Positions 22,021-33,250 of a stretch of 64,000 nucleotides of DNA are shown here, piece by piece. The notes beneath the pieces are model-generated. The model was not told the DNA's origin, did no database searches, and worked only from the letters and a program-made list of their open reading frames with translations. The position numbers and the translations under genes are program-made. Positions within the stretch are counted from its first letter, which is position 1. Each line of letters opens with the position of its first letter. This stretch comes from Tetrastigma voinierianum (lineage: Eukaryota; Streptophyta; Magnoliopsida; Vitales; Vitaceae), in NCBI GenBank assembly GCA_016808115.1, contig JAEQBH010004544.1:1-64000 (forward strand), written 5' to 3'.

Positions 22021-24757
22021 TGTCACATCCCACTTTTATAAGTTTGTGCAGGCGTAGGGAATGGGTGAGCAAGGCCATAGGAAACCGTAGCAACCTAGAG
22101 ATCACAATTTATCACAGAAAATTAGGCATAACAAATTTTTCTTTTATTTTTTTCAATTTAGGATTTGGTAAAATCTGCTTGGCGGAAAAACTTGTGACAT
22201 GACCAGTGCACATAGTCTATTCAGTCTGTATCATCAAAATATGGCATGTATTACCAACACATTCTCACAAGAATACTATAGCCCATACTCAAACACACAA
22301 ATTCTGAAAGTGGCCTATACATAATATTATTAATTACGGCACTGGCACAAATAGAGGACAAATCCTATTGATACTCAGCGTCCCTCATGCTGCATAAAAT
22401 CAGTTTTAAATACTGTAAATAATGACTAAGCAGAGCTCGATGAGTGTATGCTTTATAAAATGTTTTGCTTTTAAACATCTCTAGCTATAAGGCTTTCTCT
22501 TCTGAATGCTGAAGCCTTGCTTTGCTGCTTTAAAAGTTACTAAAACTTAAGTACTTGCCTTGCTTTTAAAAAGTTTATACAAACTTTTAATACTTGCTTC
22601 TTGCTTTCAATCCAATCAATCATAGTATATAGGTTATGCAACAAATAGCGACAATATGAACAATAATATCAAATGAGTTTATTTAGAGGTTTGAAACATG
22701 AAATATAGTTTACCATTCGAGAATAATTTGTTTCTTTTTCTTTCTTTGGAATGGGTACATTCAGACCAAGGAATCAGTGATGAGGCGGGTTCTACGCTGG
22801 GGATTCCGCCTCTGGGAAGCGGCTGCACTTTGGAAGGGTACCATGTGCACATGGCGATGACCTCCCCATCCCGATTAGGCTTCTGTGATTCAGCCTGTCA
22901 AATGAGTCAACGATTCTAAGTTATAGATTTGGCCGTACTACGACATGCGACCGAAGATAACCAAATACAATAAGGATTAGGCGATCGTGCCGGCATGAAT
23001 ATTCATCGAGGACACGTGACTTGGCATATGACAAATTCAATTCAATGAATCTTTCGAATAAAGTCTTAATCATAGTCGATTACTACGATTAAGTCGGCTT
23101 GATTGAAAACAAGCTATACATTTTGAAGGTGCGAAATGCGATGATATAAATTTACTCACACTCCACTATTTGTTCGGGCTCGTGGGCTGTTCTACTACAA
23201 GCGATAGGTCTTCCCCAACTTCGTTTTTTTTTTTTTTCTTTGTAACATGGTTTACAATTTAAAACCAAATAACACTATATTTTACTTACTTTTCAAATAA
23301 TAGTTTGAATAGTCAAAACACATTATTTATTGTTTTTTTCATATGGTTTAAAGTCAAACCATTTGCTAACTTCTTAAAGCTAAATTCAACTTGCTTGAAA
23401 ATATGGTTTACCATCAAAACCATTAAATACCAATATAAGACAGTTTATAATAATAATACACTAGTATTTGAAAAATAGGGTTGGAACACTCACTTTTTTC
23501 TACGCATTAAAATTTTGAGCACGATTCGATTTTTCCGCCTTTGCTTTGCTTTACATTGAAGCAGTCACAGTGAAAACATTAATCTCATAAATAATGCAGT
23601 TCTTGCTTGCACTATTCATATCACTATTCATACGTATTCACTATTTCATCATTCTTATTATCACATTCCTTATTCAGCATGCATACTATGCCCAGCATGC
23701 ACTATTTCACTATACACTAATACGCATCTGTATCTGTTTATGCACTATCGTTATCTGTTCATCATTACTATTTTATGCGTGTTCATGCGTATTCACTATT
23801 TCTGCGAAATAGCAGAATCAGTGATTTTGGTGCTGGCGTGGCTGGGTGATGACAACACACCTACTAGTCTAGGAAACACGAGTTGCACAGAATCATAGTA
23901 GATCTGAGAAAGGCTAAAAATTTGGTTTTTGGGGTATTGCAGTTCTGGGTGAAATCTGTGTTTTCTAGTACTCCATAGTAGCCTCGTCGCGTAGAGGCAC
24001 TTTTAGGTGTTTATCCAGATGGTCGATGATTCGAGCCTCAGAATGTGATTAGTTGAAAGAAAAAATAAAAATTTTTTACTGTGGCATTAAATCTCTCTCT
24101 TAATTTGCATTCATATATTTCTTTTTTTATTTATATTGGGACCCACATGTCCTTATTCTTTCTTAATTAAGTTTAAATAAACGATTTATTTTGTCAGATT
24201 TGATTTATTTATCATAATTGATTAACAATATTTGCCATTTTAGAATTTTCCAAAAATCAGTTTTAGTTTATTTCTAGCCAAGATCGCGCAGAGATTTCGT
24301 AAAATATTCGTGATATGAATTTAACGAAACTTTATGATCACTAGTTCGTGAGACAAATTTAATAAAGACAATCAGTTCAATCATCAGAGATCTGGAAGAT
24401 TTTCGGAGACCTTTGTGAATTATGCAGTCGTTATTATTATTTTACTTATTTAAAACTCATAAATTATACTTTATTTAATTAAGCTGTAATTACTGAAGTC
24501 ATGATTCTTTAAAACTTTAAATTTTATCATTTACCAATAGCCAGTTGCACATATCAAGTCTTGATTAAAACCATCTTGTACCTCATCGAACGGGGTGTTA
24601 CAAGCTACTCAGAATTTAGCGTTGTGGATATGTTTTCCTAAATTCAATTTATTGAGAAATAATTCCTAAAAATTATTTATAAATTCATGATGGACCATAA
24701 ACACTAAACTTAAATTCCATGAAAAAAATCATTTTAAAAAAATTGTTTGAGATTGTA
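22021..24757 (-). repeat. 5' LTR of G2 (about 2.74 kb)
   Basis: Begins TGTCACATCC and ends near GAGATTGTA. Its internal GGGGTGTTACA at 24594-24604 is matched by GGGTATTACA in the left LTR, so both share the same 150-bp tail beyond a first terminus-like motif. Confidence 0.85.
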
Positions 24758-25410
24758 TTGAAGGAGTGACTTAAACTTGGAGACCAGGATGACAGAAGGC
24801 ATTTGTGGGAGGAGGGAGAGGAACCGATTGGAGTCTGATAGTGGAGCAAAGTGTTTGGCGAGGTGAAAGGGCCTTGTGACTCATGTCTATGCAATCATAG
24901 GAGTTCAGGATAAAAAAGGCAAAGAAGTTTGACACTTTTTTGATCGTGGCAATGCCTTTTGATCAGAGTGAGAAATCAGTGAAAATTAGGCAAAATCATG
25001 AAGCAACTCGATGTGTTGAGAGATGTCGTAGAAACGAAACACAAAAAACGATGGAAGTGGCGATTGAAAATTTTAGAAACAGTGGGCGGAGAGGAAAAGT
25101 GAAAAAGAAGGATTTTTGACGGAGAGCCGCGTGGAGTGGATGGATAGGCTCGTCGGTAGTAGACGTACCTGTTGGTGGAGGCGTGTGGCAAATAGTGGCT
25201 CCACGCCATCGCGGTCGCCCGATCGTGGTGACCTTTGGACTGAGATGGGCCGGTGGGCACGTGGTGGTGTTTCGCAGACCTGAAGGTGGGTCGGAGAAGG
25301 TGTGCTCGATTTGGTGTGCTCGTTAGCGGAATGGAGTCGCGGCGAGTTGCAGCGAGTATTTCGACGGCAGTTGTGGTTTGCCGAAATTGACCACACGGCA
25401 AAACCCTAAC
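24758..25410 (-). pseudogene. A1 gag and pre-integrase junction remnant
   Basis: 5' internal region of copia A1. On the minus strand 25073-25401 holds CGQFRQTTTAVEIL and a Pro/Ser/His-rich stretch. An H-E-S-Q-G-P-F-like word at about 24860-24890 corresponds to IGIGHESQGLFHL in copy A2. The same non-coding landmarks (FHFSS.. and the YYRRAYPSTP stretch) occur in A2 at 40030-40130. The joining of gag-like leader directly to a pre-integrase word suggests that most of gag and the protease were deleted before the two copies diverged. Confidence 0.6.
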
Positions 25411-25430
25411 CCTTTATGACTCTGATGTCA
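25411..25430 (-). other. PBS-like site of copia A1
   Basis: Minus strand TGACATCAGAGTCATAAAGG directly inside the 5' LTR; it resembles the initiator-Met PBS TGGTATCAGAGCC with changes. The A2 copy has the same site at 39765. Confidence 0.65.
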
Positions 25431-25588
25431 TGTTAAGAGAAAAGAAATACATTGATTCTCATTAATTTACAAAGGAGGAAACATATATATTTATACTCTA
25501 GTGTTAGGGTAAAAAATGGAAACAAACTTAAGTACAGTAGGAGACTAAGAAGAAAATAATCTTAGATGGTTAGAAACTCGCCTTAACG
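25431..25588 (-). repeat. 5' LTR of copia A1 (158 bp)
   Basis: TGTTAAGAGAAAAGAAATAC...CGCCTTAACG; pairs with 11910-12061 and, inverted, with 39602-39764. Confidence 0.8.
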
Positions 25589-25879
25589 TGGGTTATTCTG
25601 GTTCGTAATCGCCAACCATAGTTGTGAAGGCGCGCCTTGGCGTGCCTGAGCGCGGCGGGTGAAGTGCGACATGGCGCCTTTGCTGAGGCTGGGCGGGTAC
25701 CCGCCTGAGCACACGGAAAAGCGGCAAAGGCGCAGCCTTCCACGAGGTGAGAAGTTCTCCTGTCGCCTCGGAGTGCGGGTGGGTCATCTCCTCGGATCCT
25801 CTTCTTCTTCCTCTTCATTTTCTTGTATTTTTTGTCGGCATCGGGGTGCGGGAGCAGTTCTGTTTTGCGCAACTCGGTC

Positions 25880-26118
25880 AAAACGGCGTCGTTTGGTCTC
25901 TGCAGGACGCAAAGCGATGTCGTTTTGGCTTCCTTTTATTTTATTTTTAAACCTATCCAAAGCAGCGTTGTTTTGGATAGGTTTCAAATCCTATCAAACG
26001 AGCGTCTTTTGAATTACCCTGATCCAAAACGGCGTCGTTTTGTTTACCATTAGTTGAAAAATTGTTATGGCATCAACGGCGTCGTTTTGTACGAAAGGGC
26101 GAACTACGGCGTCGTTTT
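25880..26118. repeat. Subterminal AAAACGGCGTCGTTTT-like motif array of hAT-1
   Basis: Seven versions of a palindrome-like motif: near 25880, 25913, 25958, 25996, 26025, 26074 and 26105. The best copy (26026) reads AAAACGGCGTCGTTTTG. Each full copy contains AAACGG or its complement-like CGTTTT half. hAT-2 has a matching array. Confidence 0.85.
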
Positions 26119-26519
26119 AAACTATGAGAACCTAAAACTTGACATTTAGCCAAACAAAGAAATACAGCGCCAGAAAAGCGGTATTTTAAGAAGCGGAAAA
26201 GCGAAAAATGTCGGCAGAAATAGCGAGAAAATTGCAAGAAAATTTTGGAAAAAGGAAAAATCTCACTTCCATTGGTATTTTGCTTCCTTTCTCTGCTTTT
26301 AAATTTTTATCTTCACTTTATTGATGATTTTGGTTCATGGTCACTGTAAATGATAATATTCTCATGAGTCTTGACTCATTATTTTTATTTAGTAGTAAAA
26401 TGACATGACACATGTGACTCATTTGATATTTTTTAAATATTTTATAATATGTCTCAATTTGTATTTTTCAATTATTATTGTGTTGTAGTTGATTTGTTTC
26501 AAAGTTGGAAGAAGGAAGA

Positions 26520-29060
26520 ATGAATTCTAATGGCAATGAAAATGAGACTCAAGTTGGCTTTATTTACTTGTGGAGTGAAAAAAGACACAGGATTGGAAAT
26601 ACATGGTTACCTAATAAGCAGATTTGAATACAATTATTTGTATTCTTTGTGATAAGGTAACCAAGGGAGGCATCTATAGACCTGAGCAACATCTTTTGGG
26701 GGGGACATGAAAATACGAAAAAAAATGTACGAAATGTTCGAGTTCATGTTAGACAAGAGATGGAAGATTATATGAATGGAAAGAATCAAAGGAGCAATTG
26801 AAGGAAATGAGAAATGAAGATTTTGAAGACATTGATGAAAAGTTAGAAAGTAGAAAGTTGCTTCTAATATTACACGTGGAGGAAGTAATAGGGTAGAGGT
26901 AGTGTGAAAGACAGAGAGAAATGGCCGATGGATCATTTTTTCACCCATATCTGAAGCAGTAGTTTAATATAGAGTGGAAAATGACTCGAAACTACCATGA
27001 ATAGCGCCCAAGAAGGAAATATCTTTGCCATTCCATTTAATCTGATCCCACGTATCGAAGTTTCGACCACGTGATTGAGGCTATTGGTCGATATGGTGTG
27101 GGGATGAAAGTGACAGTATTTATGAGGTAAGGGTTTACTCACCTTAAGAAAGTTGGAACTTACAAAGATTCCATAAAGGATCATGAAATGGAATGGAAAA
27201 AGAATGGATACTCCATTATGTCGGATGGATGGAGCGATAGGAAAGGAAGAACTTTGGTAAACTTTAGTAATTGTTCTAAGAGAACCATGTTCATGGAATC
27301 ATGATAGTTAAAACGAGAAGAGAAAGATATTTGAACTACTTGACAAGTGGGTGGACGAGTTGGTGAAGAAAATGTAGTTAAAGTTATCATGAATGATTTT
27401 TCGAGCTATAAGATATTGATATCATCTATAGGACTGGATAAGTAAAATTTTATTGATTATAATATTTGAATGATGTATTTTAATTTATTATATAACATGA
27501 ATCACATGATGTAGGGAGGATGTTGCAAAAAAAGCGGCCTAATTTGTATTGGACACCATATTGCGCATTGCATTGACTTATTATTGGAGAGGCAGTGAAA
27601 CTGCAAACATCAAGAGGACTTTGGAGAGAGACATATCACTAAATGACTACATTTATAACCGTTGTTTACTCTTTTCAAATCGAGGCAATTTATTGTACAA
27701 AGGGCTGCTTGGGCACGCTAGGGTACGTTTGCCCTTGGCACTACATCACATTAATCTGCCCATATGAGCAAAAATAATTTGGGAAGGTGTTGAAGTGCGG
27801 ATTGGTGAAAGTAAATGAGCGAAGGTGCAGAATAATGTAGCTAAGATAGTCATAATGGCTTCTTTTGAAGCCTATCATATTTTGTTTAAAAGATTTCCAG
27901 AAGTCTCTTGTTACTTTGCTTAAGCTTGGTTGATGGTGAAAAAAGCTCTATGGGATACGCCTTGAAGCCATGACTGAAGCTAAAAACTATTGTGAAAAGT
28001 TTTTCTTGGTCTTTGAGAAGAGAATCTGAGATATTTGAAATCATTGATAGGAGGTGGGAGATTAAGCTTCATCAGCCTTTACCACGCATTGGGTACTTCT
28101 TGAACCCAGAAGTCTTCTATGATAAACCAGAGTTGGAGCATGATGAAGCTATTATGAGACAATTATATAAATGCATTGAAAGAATGATAAAGCATGTTGA
28201 TAGAGGAAGAAAATTTGTGAATGGTGAGTATACATATAAAAAGTAGAAGAGTATTTGGAATGGATTTCATTATTAAAGGAAAAGAAGACAATATAGGGTT
28301 AGTTACTTAAATTTTTTTAATCTAATTTATTATATTTTATTTTAGATACTAGAAATTGGGTGAATTATTTCCAGATTTCATCACTAAATCATTTATATCT
28401 ATTATCTATATTACTGACTGAATGGTGGACTTTATTTGAACTTTATCTCCAAATTTGAAAAGTTCGTGAAAAGATCCTTTACTATTTATGTCTGCATCAT
28501 GTTGTGAAAGATTAAATTGTCTTTGGCGGTAAGTAATATTAATATTGCTTTAAAAACATTAAAAAAATATTTAAGTTTAAAAAATAGGAGTAATAAAAGT
28601 ATTTATGTGCTTATAAATTTTACGAATGTGAGGAGAAATGGAGTGGAGGCACCCAGTATTTTTATCAAGGATAATCGAGCACTTGAAGCGAATACAATGA
28701 ATGTGATACCATTGACCAATAGTCTTGAAAGAAATGATGAAACAATAGTGGTTGATAGGAAGAATGGATGAAGAAGATTCTGACCGTAGATCACAAAATG
28801 ATTTAGTGTTTGATGATGATGACTTGACATAACGTGATGTTGCTATAGCAAGTGAAGATGAGGAGCCTAGATTTGATACTAAGGCCCAGAGCAAGCTCAG
28901 CGAGTTGCCATCATCAGGGGAATCCATAGCGAACTGTTTCACAGACTATGCCTTCTCTTTTCATTGTAGATGAAGATGAAGAGAAATGGATTATTGGGGA
29001 AATGAGGAGGAGGATGAGGAAGGTTCTGATGATGATGATGATCATTATGTGGATGGATGA
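26520..29060 (+). pseudogene. hAT transposase (BED zinc finger, DUF659, C-terminal dimerisation region)
   Basis: The enzyme would cut and rejoin the transposon. Start-like MNSNGNENET at 26521. BED finger at 26620-26700 with CILCDKVTKGG and YRPEQHL (C-x2-C and following H). DUF659-like block at 27190-27290 with GYSIMSDGWSDRKGRTLVNF; the first catalytic Asp would be in SDGW. Then KRPNLYWTPYC and IDL at 27530-27580, KRTLERDISLNDYIYNR at 27610-27660, and FEIIDRRWEIKLHQPL ... GYFLNPEVFYDKPE at 28030-28130 (C-terminal region). An acidic tail DDDDLT is near 28815. Probable introns at about 27440-27514 (GTAAAA...TGTAG) and 28296-28345. Stops and frameshifts in every exon make it non-functional. Confidence 0.85.
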
Positions 29061-29430
29061 TGAATGAGGATCAGTGTTGTGGACAAATTGGTTATTTTAA
29101 TTTGTTGTGTGTTTGGATGATTTATGAATTTGGACGAGAATATGTGTGTTTGCATGTTGACATGTTACATTGTGATTTAAATGGATTTTGAAGCTTTATT
29201 AGATGACATGTTTTATGAATTTTATGCTTAGAGTGTGTTATATTGTTTTTATTGATTTGATTGATATTTTTTGATGATATTTGAAGATAAATGATTGTTA
29301 TAATTGATTATATTTTAAAAATATATATGTAAATGGGAGTGCCTTATAAAAAGCCATTAGCCCAGGCGCCTTACATCTTAAGTCGAGGAGGCAACTGCGC
29401 AATGTGCCTTCAGCTCGCGATGATCATAAC

Positions 29431-32400
29431 CCGTACCAAAAATTCTAACCAATTCCACTTTTGGGTTGATTTGGCCAAAATATCTTCCTTCATTGATTCT
29501 CGATGTTGACTTTCATGTTATGCTTGTGTCTATTAGCATAGAAAGTTAGAGGCCTCAATATGAATATTGACAATCATGACATGCGCTCCCGTATTAATAT
29601 AAATACTTGTGGACGGGAAACATAATAATAAACATCTGCACTTCGGTGGCATTGTTTTGTGTGCTATCTTGAATAATTTTTCCTTTTAGTTTTTGCATTT
29701 ATTTAATAAATGATATCGACCACTGTTTGTCGTCTTCACTCTTTTCGGTCATTAGGCGTTTTGATGGATCTTGTGGTACGTCTGGTTGTGTGTGATGGTG
29801 CTCTGACAGTTAAGCGGCTTATATATTATTTCCAACTTCTGGTTCTCTTATATTTAGCAGCGGCCGATTGTTTTTTTCTAAGATTTATCGGTTCTGTAAT
29901 GATTTGCAGTTATTGGGCTTCGAGCATGGATGAATTTGTCAGTCCAACTTATTCTTCACGGTGAAGCTATTTGAGTTCCTTAATAAACTAACAAATCTCT
30001 TATAAAACAAGTCGGTATTATAAGTAATTTTTATAGCATTACACGGGATATAGATATCAGATGCAATGTCTGAATGCGAAACTTCACTTACCGATCTTAC
30101 TCACGTAATCTAGAATTAAATATCGGAAGGAAAAAAGTGACAATTATAATTTCTAAGATCTCAGTTATGAGATTAAGGCGTGTTTTTATGTTCTGGTTTG
30201 TTTCATTCTAAAGCACATATATTTTGTTGGACACTTTTGGGAGTTGTTTGTTTTTACAATGCGTCTTAAAGCAACTTGCTTTATAATTCGAGTAAGGTAA
30301 AAAGTATTTACTTTTTCAGTTAGACAACATTGTGTTTGAAAAGTGATAAGTTAAAGAAACCGTTTAAAAATGGTCCAAATCTTCAAAACACTACCACGTA
30401 ATTAATAATCTTTGCTATTAAATACTAGTTTATAAAAAAACAACTACATTAAATACTAACTAGACTTTAATTAAGATTCATTTAGATTCCAAAACTAAAA
30501 ACAAAGCCTTCAACTGGTAGCCATACATGAATTTGTCAATTCTATAGTGCTGCGACATTCATCCTTCCATTTCATATAACGGTTATTAGTTGGTCATGAA
30601 TTTGTGTTGTTTTCCAGGCAATATAGAGTATTGCGATATATCTTCGTAAAAAAAGACATACGTAGCTTTAATTTATGTCTTAGAGCCAGCGCTAGTATAA
30701 CCTTTCTGTGGCGCCATAAATTGGCGTAACAAGGAAATACGAAATTAAATCTCGACGATAACCCTTTGAAATCTCAAATGGAATATCTTTCTCTGTTGGC
30801 CTAACTCATCTTTGAATTGTGTATACTAAGTAGTGATAGGTTCGAAGATTATGAAGCATTAATTCAAATCACTCACTGTCATTGATTCCTTGCAGATAAT
30901 TCTTTCATCAATTGTTGTCTTCTTACTTTTTTTGCTAAATCAGTTCTCCATCCAAATGTTTTGTTTGTTCTTTTTATGGAGTTCATTGATCGCTCTACTT
31001 TTGTTTTGACAACGTTAAATATTTACTTTACTTTGGTCACGAGTGATTTGTTGCAAATGTTGTTGAAGTTTGTCTTACGCGATATTTACTAGACGACTTA
31101 TTTTGCGGGTTTAACAATTGTTGCTCACATGTGCTTAAAAGGTAGAAGAATTTATTAAAGAGTTTCGGGAAAGAATACTAACGTCTCTCTCATTACGTCA
31201 TAAGAAAGAACGATCATTGTTACATCAGTCAGTCTCATTTCATTTGTTTAGTGGTTTAAATAACAATCTTGCATATGAATTCATGTCTGACATTTTATTT
31301 GGAATACATTCACATTCTTCTTTGGCCGCTTTTTTCGGTTGCCTGTTTGGACATCGGCTAGGTCTAGAGGGTGTATTAATGGATATAATATGATAAAGAA
31401 AGTTAAATTAGTTTACGCTCATAAGAAATGACATCAGGCGTAACTTTGGTAACCAGTTAGCTTGATTGATTATATTTTTCTTTTAGATTTTGCAAAGTTG
31501 GGAACTATGTTTATGTTTATACGAGGATTTTGTTTCTTCTACTTTCATAATCATGTGTCTGTAATTTTATAATTATTTTCCAAATATCTAGCAGTTGATC
31601 AAATCTTGTTTGTCTTGTATTTTATTACATAGTGACCATAACTAAATTTAGAGACCTATTGGTTTTGATAATAATTGTTTCTGTAGTGTGTGAATCCTTT
31701 CTAAATGCCTTATGTTTAGAACTTTAAGGGTTACTCAATTCATAGGCCAGTGGAAAAAATGCTGGCTTTAGGGTTATCTGTTCATGGAACTGCAATAAGG
31801 AAAATACTTTTGCAATTTCTTGACTTTTTGCTTATCTGTGCGAAATTTGAAATTATTTTTCCTATAATAACTTTAAAAACAAAAGTAAGCAGTAATTCCA
31901 GCATAGGTAAGAGTGAGCTCCTTTCTTTAAAGCTGAATTACACATTAGTTCTTCTCATGTTATTTGTAATTCTATTTTAGAAGTCTCTATGTCCTCTGAT
32001 TGGACATCTCTGCGATGAGTTGACTTCGAGTCTATGCTCCGGAGGCGGCGTGGTATGGTTTTATTGACAATTAGTTGAGAAACAATTTACACCCTATATA
32101 TTGATCAATAAATCTTGTATTTATTTTTATATAATCCTGAAGGCATTTGCGGTTGTGAAAATTATTCCCTCTGAAAGTTAATGAAAAGTGCATCGCCTTA
32201 GAAAGATTGGGAGATCAATCGGGAGTGGATGATTTAGGTAAGTTTAGTATTTTGCTCAAGTTATCAATTAGTTCTTGCATATAATTTTTTATTAGAAACT
32301 TGTAAATTGCATTAATTTTCATAGCAAATCCATTTTTTGACGTAGAATATGATAAGCTGGTAGGTCATCTTCTCTTAGCTAATGATCAAATCTCTTAACT

Positions 32401-33250
32401 AAAAAAAAAAATTAATATCGTACAAAACAAAACATGAAAAGGAGATCTAGAAACCTTCTGTCTCTGGTTCTCCCTTTTCAGGACAATCACATCTCTCAAA
32501 TCTCCCCTAGTTTTTTCCATCACATCAAAGTTCTTGGTCTCCCAATGTGTTTTTTATTGGTTATTGAACATTACCAGAAAGCATTAGGTAGGAAGTGTCC
32601 CGTGTCTGTAAATGGATGAACATGCCAGGCATTGGTTAGAGAGTGGCTCATTTCTATGTTCTTTGTTCCAAACAAGTAGCCTTCTTGAAGTCAGGAATCA
32701 AAGTTTTGCTTATACGATAGGGCATGTTTATACAATATTCTTATAATGGGGTGATAGTAATGTTTTTTCCTTCCATTATTGTTGGATGATTCTCGGTAAT
32801 TGGGTGGTTGGAAGGTCCAACAGATAATAGTAATTCTATTTCAGATAGTGTTGTTGGTAAGAATATTGTAATACTAGTAATTCTATTTCAGATACGATTA
32901 ATGAATTATGCGGGCGAGTAAAGAAAAGAGAGGAGTACATGAGGGTAAAGCGATTGCGAAGGAGCAAGCACGGAGGAGGATGTGCAGCTGAACGTCATTT
33001 CATGTCTTCGAAGATAGGATCACGAGAAGAACTAGAGATAGGTTGCGAGATGATCGTAGATGATGTCGTATGGAAAAGGAGCATATCACGTATGACGGTT
33101 GAACAACGACACTGTCCGCGACTATGTAAGAATCTGGTTATAAGCCATGATGAAACTAAATTACTATTACTCATTGGACCTTCCAGTACTTGTGCAAATG
33201 CGATAAATCGACAGCGGAAGGGAAAAATTCACTTATGCTGACCATCTGAA
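29431..33250. other. Spacer, left part: no recognised gene
   Basis: AT-rich, with T-rich runs followed by AG that look like intron ends, and short open frames at 29710-29964, 31750-31980 and 32939-33241. The last encodes 100 aa with a basic start (MRVKRLRRSKHGGG) that I do not recognise. A decayed host gene cannot be excluded, but no domain is visible. Confidence 0.4.

Larger units (their letters stand above)
14661..24757 (-). mobile_element. Ty3/gypsy retrotransposon G2 nested in copia A1
   Basis: Two long LTRs, 14661-17528 and 22021-24757, enclose about 4.5 kb of minus-strand gag-pol with PPT (17529-17545) and PBS (22002-22017). The LTRs start TGTCMCATCC in plus reading; the left one ends GAGGTGTTACA and the right one is degraded to GAGATTGTA. 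Possible target duplication: GTGGA left, TTGAA right (3 of 5 match). Outside both ends, copia A1 resumes in register with uninterrupted copy A2 near 40470. Confidence 0.88.
11910..25588 (-). mobile_element. Ty1/copia retrotransposon A1 with nested gypsy insertion
   Basis: Minus-strand copia with 152-158-bp LTRs at 11910-12061 (3') and 25431-25588 (5'), both of the form TGTTRAGG...CTTAACR. Internal order, read leftwards: PBS, gag (24758-25410), [G2 inserted], GAG-pre-integrase remnant/integrase (13930-14650), RT (12480-13450), RNase H (12062-12480). The interruption at 14661-24757 is the complete gypsy G2. A same-family copy without the insertion lies at 39602-41790 on the plus strand. Confidence 0.85.
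25617..29430 (+). mobile_element. hAT superfamily DNA transposon hAT-1 (BED/DUF659 type)
   Basis: Left end CATAGTTGTGAAGGCGCG followed by GC-rich imperfect palindromes. Right end, read inverted, begins GGTTATGATCATCGCGAGC and is more decayed. Between them lie a subterminal repeat array (25880-26118) and a broken transposase gene (about 26520-29060). The left end resembles the CATAGTTGTCAAGGCGC-type terminus that I recall from plant hAT elements (from memory, not searched). The outer 8-bp duplication could not be confirmed. A second copy lies inverted at 36064-39572. Confidence 0.75.

Noticed and set aside
24685..24894. 69-codon minus-strand frame as a separate gene
   Set aside because: Spans the G2 LTR end and the copia A1 internal region; a chance fusion across an insertion junction.
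25570..26053. Several 60-117-codon open frames on both strands
   Set aside because: GC-rich hAT terminal and subterminal region; overlapping frames on both strands and repeat structure explain them.
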